The notes under the pieces were generated by a model. It saw only the letters and a program-made list of their open reading frames with translations, was not told the DNA's origin and ran no database searches. Source: Halobacteriaceae archaeon Tc-Br11_E2g27 (GTDB taxonomy: Archaea; Halobacteriota; Halobacteria; Halobacteriales; Haloarculaceae). From it: a DNA stretch of 20,589 nucleotides. Position 1 is the first letter of the stretch; every line of letters starts with the position of its first letter. The translations under genes were made by a program, and so were the position numbers. Shown here one piece after another: positions 15,531-20,589 of the stretch. Location: positions 1 to 20,589 of the forward strand of contig LKNH01000009.1 in NCBI GenBank assembly GCA_001564135.1. The letters are read 5' to 3'.

Positions 15531-17241
15531 GGATGCCCCAGTACAGGATTGGGAGCATGAGCAGGGCAAGGATGATGAGCGGTACCGCGCTGGTAAATCG
15601 CTCTGTTCCATCATCAGGGTAGCCGTGCATCTCGTTGATGAGTGCGCGGTTGTCTTCTGGGTCGACCGCAAGTGAGTCAATCTGCTCGGCAACGAGCGAG
15701 ACGATAACGAGGGTCAGCATGGCGAGTGGGAAGCCAATCATGATGGCGTCAATACCCAACGCTGCTGTCAATCCTTCTGCACCCGCACCGATGCTTGAGA
15801 ACGCGTGTGGCGAGAGGATGAGAATCGTGAAGAACCCGACAATACTCGATGCGATTGCACCGTAGCGGTTGACTCGCGCCGACCAGACGCCGAGCACAAT
15901 CACCGGCGTGATTGCGGCCGCGCTGATTGCGAACGCCCACAGGATACTCACGACGAGGAACGCCGGTGGGCTGAGTGCGATAACACCGATGATAAATCCA
16001 GCTGCGACAACAGAGAGATATCCGAACTGCGTCTTGCGGTCATCAGTCACATCGAGGTTGAACGCTTCGATGATGTCGTTTGCGATAGCCGCACTGATAG
16101 CGAGCATGTGACCGCTCACAGTTGAGAGGCCGCCGGCAACTGCTCCGGCGACCACATAACCAACCACTATCTCATTATTGAACGCGAAGTTCAGATAGAA
16201 TATCATCTTATCGAAATCAGCCAGTGCAACCTCCTCCGACGCCCCAATCTGTTCAAGCCAGAGCACACCGGCGAACGCAACGGAGTAGACGGTGGCGAAC
16301 ATGAGCGCGGAGACAAAGATGAACCAGAACACCGTTCGCTGTGCGGCTTTCACGTTCCGGCTGGTGAAAATCCGCTGTGCGAGGTGTGGCATGCCAATCG
16401 GACCAAGCGCCATTGCGAAGAACATCGCAACGTACCAGCGCAGGTCAATCTGGACGCCCTGAAGTTCAGGGTTCACGTCGAAGAATCCTGGGTCGAAATC
16501 GGTCATCTCCGTAGTGAGGTCACCGTAACCAAGCGGCGGGAAGAACCAGCCAGCTGAACCCAGCTGGTGGAGCACAATCATCATTGGGAAAAACGCCGCA
16601 GTCAACATCAACCAGAACTGCAGGGCTGCGTTGTAGGACACACCCCACATTCCGGCGATGACCACATAACCGACAACCAGTATCACAATCGCAGCGAGAG
16701 CGAGGTTGTAATCCCAGCCGAACAGAATCTCGGCAATCTGTGCGAGACCGATGAACTGCCCGAGCGCGTACATCAGCATGACGAAGACGATAAGCAACGC
16801 CATGACGACAGACATCACGTTTCCGTACCGTTCTTTACAGAATGTAGCGGGTGTGTACGAGCCGAGACGGCGGAGTGTCTGCCCGTACAGGATGACAATC
16901 AACGGAATCGAGAGCAGGAAGTTCGTCCAGATAGCAAGGAACGGCACTTGCACCTGCACCATGAGCGCAATCACACCCATGAACGTCGCTAAGCTCTCCC
17001 AGGTTGCCGAAATCGCCGAGCCGTTGACGAACGGACCAATCGTCCGCCCCGCAACCATGTAGTCGTCAGTACTCGTTACCTTCGACCGAAGGTACCAGCT
17101 AATCCCGAAGTACGCAACGAACGTGATTCCGATGAGCAACACCGGAATCAAGACCATATCGAAGGTTTCCTGGAACGGATAATCACCGACTTCAGGAGCC
17201 TCCATAGGAATGTTCAGCATCCCAGACAGAAGCGAATTCAT
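15520..17241 (-). CDS. Sodium:solute symporter family transporter (large subunit)
   Basis: A 573-residue polytopic membrane protein with about 13 hydrophobic helices, of the SSS family (sodium-coupled uptake). Useful blocks are DDYMVAGRTIGPFVNGSAISATWESLATFMG near the N-terminus, YGNVMSVVMALLIVF, the motif GPIGMPHLAQRIFTSRN, and AGGLSTVSGHMLAISAAIANDII, which resembles acetate/monocarboxylate members (ActP, VC_2705-like) more than proline or pantothenate carriers. The start ATG overlaps the stop of the small upstream gene in an ATGA arrangement, indicating coupled translation. Substrate is inferred to be a short carboxylate from subfamily resemblance and from the neighbouring acid-metabolism genes. 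Confidence 0.93.
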   Translation of the reverse strand: MNSLLSGMLNIPMEAPEVGDYPFQETFDMVLIPVLLIGITFVAYFGISWYLRSKVTSTDDYMVAGRTIGPFVNGSAISATWESLATFMGVIALMVQVQVPFLAIWTNFLLSIPLIVILYGQTLRRLGSYTPATFCKERYGNVMSVVMALLIVFVMLMYALGQFIGLAQIAEILFGWDYNLALAAIVILVVGYVVIAGMWGVSYNAALQFWLMLTAAFFPMMIVLHQLGSAGWFFPPLGYGDLTTEMTDFDPGFFDVNPELQGVQIDLRWYVAMFFAMALGPIGMPHLAQRIFTSRNVKAAQRTVFWFIFVSALMFATVYSVAFAGVLWLEQIGASEEVALADFDKMIFYLNFAFNNEIVVGYVVAGAVAGGLSTVSGHMLAISAAIANDIIEAFNLDVTDDRKTQFGYLSVVAAGFIIGVIALSPPAFLVVSILWAFAISAAAITPVIVLGVWSARVNRYGAIASSIVGFFTILILSPHAFSSIGAGAEGLTAALGIDAIMIGFPLAMLTLVIVSLVAEQIDSLAVDPEDNRALINEMHGYPDDGTERFTSAVPLIILALLMLPILYWGIQPW

Positions 17242-17552
17242 TCAGCCTCACCCCCTTCTTGTACACCAACAGGCTGACCACCATCGGCAGCGGTAGCCAT
17301 CGCGTCTTTCTCATCTTGAATGGTTCGTGAAATGAACTGGTAATACCCCCAGTAGATGATGAACATCGCTGTTGGACCACCAGCTACAAGCCAGAAGTAA
17401 TGGAATGGAAAGCCCAGTACTTCGAAATCTGGTGTACCAAACAGTGTGAACCAGATACCTCCATGGATTACTGCAATCAGTGCACCTGCACCGAGTAGTG
17501 TTGCAGCCGCTTCTTTAACGTGGGTCTGCATGTACCAGAGGGCAATTCCCAT
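17238..17552 (-). CDS. Small membrane subunit of the sodium:solute symporter
   Basis: A 104-residue protein with two hydrophobic helices (AAATLLGAGALIAVIHGGIWF and FHYFWLVAGGPTAMFIIYWGYY) separated by a loop containing GFPFHYF. It ends in a hydrophilic tail. Position and layout match the small subunits (DUF4212-like) paired with VC_2705-type symporters. It overlaps the large subunit by four bases. The start is uncertain: ATG 17552 has no Shine-Dalgarno, and an in-frame ATG lies at 17531. A TATA-like GTTTTAAATA at 17621-17630 would give a leader of about 45 bases to the first ATG. Confidence 0.8.
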   Translation of the reverse strand: MGIALWYMQTHVKEAAATLLGAGALIAVIHGGIWFTLFGTPDFEVLGFPFHYFWLVAGGPTAMFIIYWGYYQFISRTIQDEKDAMATAADGGQPVGVQEGGEAE

Positions 17553-17620
17553 GCATTAATAGTTTATTATCCAATCCTGATACGTAAGTGAGGGTATAGG
17601 AAAGAAGTGCCATCAAATGG

Positions 17621-17630
17621 TATTTAAAAC
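17621..17630 (-). promoter_or_regulatory. TATA-like box inside a short inverted repeat, symporter operon
   Basis: GTTTTAAATA on the minus strand lies between arms ATGGT (17617-17621) and ACCAT (17629-17633), next to the stop of the upstream dehalogenase gene. A protein bound at this inverted repeat would directly block TBP. Confidence 0.35.
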
Positions 17631-17633
17631 CAT

Positions 17634-18317
17634 CTATTGAATGAGTTGCGTAACCAGGTCGTGAAACGACGATATCGTCAACGACGGAACAGGAGCAAAC
17701 GCATCCCACGGCGCATCGTTCCGGTTGAGCCAGACACCTTGCATTCCGGCGTTCATTGCGCCCTGCACGTCAAAAGACGGGCCGGAAACGTGTGCAACTT
17801 CCCCTATCGGCGTGCCAGTGCGCGCTGCAGCGTGTTGATAGAGTTCAACCGCTGGCTTGAACGTCTGAATTTCATCTGCACTGATAGTATCGGCGATGAG
17901 GTCGGTTATCTGTGCATGCTCGACCATCGATTGCAACATTTCAGGGTTACCGTTCGAGAGAACATATACATCGTATCCGGCGTCGGTAATCTCTGCCAGT
18001 CCATCACGCACATCGTCGAAGACCCGTAACTCGTGATATGTCGAGAGGATATCGTCGACAGTTGCGTCGTCGAGTTCGACATCGTGAGTTGCCAGCGCGT
18101 GCGCAAGCGCATCGCGATTCATCTCGTAAAACGGCTGATAAGCCCCAATTTCGTTGCTCACCATCGTGTACATGAGCGAGCGACTGCGCCAGTAATTTGA
18201 GATTGCCGTCGTCTACTCAACGTGCTCAGCAAGCGCCGCCTCGACTGCCGATGGGTCAACGAGCGTCCCGTACGAATCGACGGTAATTGTCGTAATTTGG
18301 TCTACATCGAGTGACAT
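17634..18317 (-). pseudogene. Type II haloacid dehalogenase (HAD superfamily), interrupted by an in-frame TAG
   Basis: Read straight through, the frame from ATG 18317 to the stop at 17634 gives a full-length (about 226-residue) type II 2-haloacid dehalogenase, which hydrolyses L-2-haloacids. After 34 residues (MSLDVDQITTITVDSYGTL... to EHVE) there is a TAG at 18213-18215, and the reading frame then continues without any shift into ISNYWRSRSLMYTMVSNE, the family's next conserved block. The nucleophile Asp14 (VDSYGTLVD) lies before the stop. Motif II (LSNGNPEM), the Lys motif (TFKPAVEL) and the SGPSFDVQGAMNAG loop lie after it. The downstream ATG at 18173 could start a 179-residue fragment, but it would lack the nucleophile. 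The TATA box (18341-18348) is intact, suggesting recent loss, a sequencing error or stop-codon read-through. Confidence 0.82.
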
Positions 18318-18340
18318 ACGAATGATTGGGCAGGAAAGGG

Positions 18341-18348
18341 GATATAAC
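18341..18348 (-). promoter_or_regulatory. TATA-like box for the HAD dehalogenase gene
   Basis: GTTATATC on the minus strand is centred 27-28 bases before ATG 18317, an ideal position. It shows that the N-terminal part, including the nucleophile motif, is still behind a normal-looking promoter. Confidence 0.5.
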
Positions 18349-18390
18349 TGGGTGTGGCGATGCAAACCAGCCAGAGGAGACCGCCAACAG

Positions 18391-19272
18391 CTACTGGAAC
18401 GCCCGCTCGCCCGCGACCCCAAGCGTCTCCGCAAACAACGGGAGTGCCGGAACAACCGTCTCAATTGGCCCAGTGTTGAAATCGCTAAATAGCTGTGCCA
18501 GCGCAGCGATTGCATCCTCATCCAGCCCCTGTCTCTTGAGCGAATCAGGATCGAGTTGCGGGACATACGGTGTTGACTCCACATACTCATCGACGATTGC
18601 CCGCGCATCAGCGCATCCACTATCGAACCCATCGCTCTGTAGCGCCGGTTCGATATCAGTCCAGAGTTGGTCGAGATACGACGGCCACTGCGCAAGAGTC
18701 CGGTAGATGCTCGGCAATCCCTCATCGAGCCCGTGGAACGCCTGAATGCCGTCGACTGTCGATGCGATTTCGGCAGGTGGTTCGCTGAAGGCAGCCATCG
18801 TCGGCGGCTGGCCTCTATCACGGTCAAGCCACGCCGGCAACGGCGCTGTCGCGGCCCGTGAATCAGCAGGTGCTGTTCCCACTGACTTCCCGGAGAGCGA
18901 CCGGTCGATAACCTCGAACAGGACGGCAAGACGCGGGCCGACAATATCGTAGGTTGCAAGCTGGCCCCGCAGTTCGGTGAATTCCGCTGGCGAAAGCGAC
19001 AGGTCCTGTCGACGATATCGCTGGATATCCTCGGATTCGACTGCAGTCAACATTGCATCACGCCACTGGACGGACACCCGCCCGAACTGTCGCGTCTGGA
19101 ACAGCGGCTTCACCTGCCCCCATGCGAACCGAACGAACTCGGGGTAGTTGGCCATCGTCGTCCGGAATATCCAGTTGACAATCGGTGCACGGAAGGTGAA
19201 TTTGATATCATCGTACAACCCCTGTTTCCAGCCTGTGGCCTCGTGTTCGTACAGCTGTTTTGCAGTATCCAT
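18391..19272 (-). CDS. DehI-family (group I haloacid dehalogenase-like) protein
   Basis: A 293-residue, mostly helical soluble protein. The N-terminal block YDDIKFTFRAPIVNWIFRTT, then MANYPEFVRFAWGQVKPLF, matches the DehI fold (YEDI..TLRVP..., then a W-containing helix), and LAQWPSYLDQLWTDIEPAL in the second half matches the internal pseudo-repeat (ALANWPKVLQ... in DehI). DehI enzymes dehalogenate both enantiomers of 2-haloacids by direct water attack, unlike HAD enzymes. From memory alignment I could not place the catalytic Asp/Asn pair with confidence, so activity is unproven. It ends in TAG. Its own TATAAAAAA box (19294-19302) is strong. The HAD-type gene follows 73 bases downstream. Confidence 0.75.
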   Translation of the reverse strand: MDTAKQLYEHEATGWKQGLYDDIKFTFRAPIVNWIFRTTMANYPEFVRFAWGQVKPLFQTRQFGRVSVQWRDAMLTAVESEDIQRYRRQDLSLSPAEFTELRGQLATYDIVGPRLAVLFEVIDRSLSGKSVGTAPADSRAATAPLPAWLDRDRGQPPTMAAFSEPPAEIASTVDGIQAFHGLDEGLPSIYRTLAQWPSYLDQLWTDIEPALQSDGFDSGCADARAIVDEYVESTPYVPQLDPDSLKRQGLDEDAIAALAQLFSDFNTGPIETVVPALPLFAETLGVAGERAFQ

Positions 19273-19293
19273 AGCGACAACAGGAGAGAAGTG

Positions 19294-19302
19294 TATAAAA
19301 AA
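19294..19302 (-). promoter_or_regulatory. TATA box of the DehI-family gene
   Basis: TTTTTTATA on the minus strand is centred 25-26 bases upstream of ATG 19272. It forms a divergent pair with the crotonase promoter (GATATAAC, 19343-19350) inside a 98-base spacer. Confidence 0.55.
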
Positions 19303-19342
19303 GTGAGTCAGTTATGCACTCAAGCGAGACAGCCGATAGCCT

Positions 19343-19350
19343 GATATAAC
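19343..19350 (+). promoter_or_regulatory. TATA box of the crotonase-like gene
   Basis: GATATAAC centred about 25 bases upstream of ATG 19371, consistent with a leaderless transcript and with this start. Confidence 0.5.
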
Positions 19351-19370
19351 TTCCCGCTGAGCCCTCATAT

Positions 19371-20141
19371 ATGTACGAGACGGTAACCACTGACAGTGGC
19401 GGCCATCACGGAACGGTTACGCTCAACAGACCGGATGCGATGAACACGTTCACAACCCAGCTAGCCACCGAGTTAGACGAGGCGCTAACAGCGTGTGAAG
19501 AGGATGAATCAATCCGTGTCGTCAGCATTCGCGGCGCTGGAGACGCGTTTTCAGCGGGAATTGAACTGCGAGAACACGACGAACACGAGACACAGGACGA
19601 ATATGAACAGTGGGTGACACAGATGGAATCGCCGTTTCTGACCATTGCAGAGATGGGAACACCAGTGATTGCAAGCGTCCATGGTCACGCGGTCGCAAAC
19701 GGCCTCGGACTGATGGCTGCCTGTGATTTGGCAGTGCTTGCGGAAGGGACGAAACTCGGTGCGACTGCCCCGAAAGTTGGCCTGTTTTGTATGGGTCCAG
19801 CGGTCCCCCTGATGGATAGTCTCACCCAAAAACGGTGTCTTGAGCTGTTGCTGACCGGCGACCTCATTGATGCCGAAACGGCATACGAGTGGGGTCTTGC
19901 AAATAGACTCGTTCCGGAGGAAAATCTCGACGAAGCGACAGCAGCACTTGCCGACACGATTGCAACAAACAGCCCGACCGCGGTACAGATGGGGAAACAG
20001 GCCTACTACGAAACGGAGAACTTGCCGTATGCCGACGCGCTAGAGCACTCGAACGAGCGGTTCGGAGCACTCTGTGCAACGGCAGACGCCGAGGAAGGAA
20101 TTGCTGCGTTTCTCTCCGGGCGGGAACCAAACTGGGAGTAA
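19371..20141 (+). CDS. Enoyl-CoA hydratase/isomerase family protein, ECHDC3-like
   Basis: A 256-residue crotonase-fold protein. GTVTLNRPDAMNTFTTQL opens the fold, AFSAGIELRE (about 59-68) forms the first oxyanion-hole segment, and GHAVANGLGLMAACDLAV (105-122) the second. The two glutamates used by typical enoyl-CoA hydratases are missing: aligned on CD(118-119) the first position is Gly113, and aligned on Gly137 the second is Ala133. There is no Glu at 105-124 or 126-157. The stretch ATAPKVGLFCMGPAVPLM, followed by LELLLTGDLIDAETAYEWGL, resembles ECHDC3 proteins, which also lack them. CoA-thioester binding is likely, hydration unlikely. The actual reaction is unknown. It precedes an acyl-CoA synthetase on the same strand. 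Confidence 0.88.
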   Translation: MYETVTTDSGGHHGTVTLNRPDAMNTFTTQLATELDEALTACEEDESIRVVSIRGAGDAFSAGIELREHDEHETQDEYEQWVTQMESPFLTIAEMGTPVIASVHGHAVANGLGLMAACDLAVLAEGTKLGATAPKVGLFCMGPAVPLMDSLTQKRCLELLLTGDLIDAETAYEWGLANRLVPEENLDEATAALADTIATNSPTAVQMGKQAYYETENLPYADALEHSNERFGALCATADAEEGIAAFLSGREPNWE

Positions 20142-20163
20142 AGAAACGACAGTAGATTGATTA

Positions 20164-20199
20164 TTGCTGTCGACTCGCTCGCAGAGAGCGCGACAGCAA
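20164..20199. promoter_or_regulatory. Hairpin/palindrome between crotonase and acyl-CoA synthetase genes
   Basis: TTGCTGTCG (20164-20172) pairs perfectly with CGACAGCAA (20191-20199); inside it CGCTC (20176-20180) pairs with GAGCG (20186-20190). The right arm ends one base before the synthetase TATA box, over the expected BRE. It could be an operator, or the 3' hairpin of the crotonase transcript. Confidence 0.45.
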
Positions 20200-20202
20200 C
20201 AA

Positions 20203-20208
20203 ATATAT
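20203..20208 (+). promoter_or_regulatory. TATA box of the acyl-CoA synthetase gene
   Basis: ATATAT, within AAATATATG, centred about 28 bases upstream of ATG 20234. Confidence 0.5.
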
Positions 20209-20233
20209 GTTTTCCCACAGAATCGAACATCGT

Positions 20234-20589
20234 ATGGGAGTGAATTATCAGCAGGCGATAGAATCGTTCGAATGGGATATCCCGGAATCATACAGCGTTG
20301 TCTCGGAAGTCGAATCACATGCCGAGGAGTTCGGTGACCGCGTCGCCGTCCACTTTTTGAGTGGAGATGGTGGCCGCCAGGAACGGACCTATGCCGACAT
20401 CCGGGATGACATGCACCGATTTGCAAATGGACTCGAAGAACTGGGCGTCTCCAAGGGAGACCGCGTCATGCATCTCCTCCCACGGCATCCAGAGATATTT
20501 GCTATCCAACTGGGCGCGCTCTCGACGGGCGCACTACTCGTTCCGTGTTCGTCGATGCTTCGCGCAAAGGATATCGAGTTCCGTGCAAA
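20234..20589 (+). CDS. Acyl-CoA synthetase (AMP-binding family), partial: cut by window end
   Basis: The first 118 codons of an adenylate-forming ligase that activates carboxylic acids to CoA thioesters with ATP. The start reads MGVNYQQAIESFEWDIPESY. HFLSGDGGRQERTYADIRDDMHRFANGLEELGVSKGDRV is the standard N-terminal core pattern, followed by HLLPRHPEIFAIQLGALSTGALLVPCSSMLRAKDIEFRA as in medium-chain/acetyl-type synthetases. The signature AMP-binding loop lies beyond the window. The start is supported by the TATA box at 20203-20208. Same orientation as the crotonase, 92 bases apart. Exact acid substrate cannot be told. Confidence 0.9.
   Translation, partial: MGVNYQQAIESFEWDIPESYSVVSEVESHAEEFGDRVAVHFLSGDGGRQERTYADIRDDMHRFANGLEELGVSKGDRVMHLLPRHPEIFAIQLGALSTGALLVPCSSMLRAKDIEFRA

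Noticed and set aside
18213..18215. Pyrrolysine decoding at the dehalogenase TAG
   Set aside because: Several neighbouring genes end in ordinary TAG stops, and I see no Pyl genes in the window. It is kept only as a remote alternative to mutation or sequencing error.
18213..18959. A 248-codon minus-strand frame overlapping the DehI-family gene
   Set aside because: Most of it is an Arg/Ser-rich out-of-frame shadow. Only the last 34 codons (from ATG 18317) are real, as the N-terminus of the HAD dehalogenase.
1..20589. tRNA, rRNA or CRISPR arrays
   Set aside because: No cloverleaf-like GC-rich segments, rRNA motifs or regularly spaced repeats were seen in the intergenic regions. This was by eye only.

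Overview
The window looks like chromosomal DNA of a halophilic archaeon (class Halobacteria). The proteins are strongly acidic. Many start codons lie about 24-29 bases downstream of a TATA-like box, as expected for leaderless or near-leaderless archaeal transcripts. Archaeal hallmarks include an F420-type luciferase-like monooxygenase, soluble PAS-MCP transducers, and a methylmalonyl-CoA mutase split into separate catalytic and B12-binding proteins. The genus cannot be decided from the window.

Layout. (1) 1-1020 is a lactate permease on the minus strand, cut by the window edge, followed by a long AT-rich intergenic region. (2) 1629-3249 is a soluble PAS-MCP transducer and a small two-helix membrane protein on the plus strand, then an AT-rich gap. 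(3) 3620-7647 is a carbon-catabolism block: EthD-like protein and amidase (minus), 3-hydroxyacyl-CoA dehydrogenase (plus) and acyl-CoA dehydrogenase (minus). (4) 7716-9488 is a hypothetical gene, an 80-bp nested palindrome and a second soluble PAS-MCP transducer. (5) 9598-10578 is an F420-type luciferase-like oxidoreductase. (6) 10615-14447 (minus) is the methylmalonyl-CoA mutase cluster: mcmA, mcmB, meaB and a GNAT acetyltransferase. (7) 14526-15467 is a two-helix membrane protein, a UspA protein and another two-helix membrane protein. (8) 15520-20589 is a two-subunit sodium:solute symporter, a HAD-type haloacid dehalogenase gene broken by an in-frame TAG, a DehI-family (group I) dehalogenase-like gene, a crotonase of the ECHDC3 type lacking both usual catalytic glutamates, and the start of an acyl-CoA synthetase.

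Functionally the window is mostly about uptake and CoA-dependent oxidation of short organic acids. Permeases bring in lactate or other carboxylates, a ligase activates acids, acyl-CoA and hydroxyacyl-CoA dehydrogenases carry out beta-oxidation steps, and the B12 mutase with its MeaB GTPase moves propionate carbon to succinyl-CoA. The most interesting segment is the right end. Two unrelated haloacid dehalogenase families lie side by side next to a carboxylate transporter and CoA enzymes, suggesting a present or decaying halo-acid utilisation locus.
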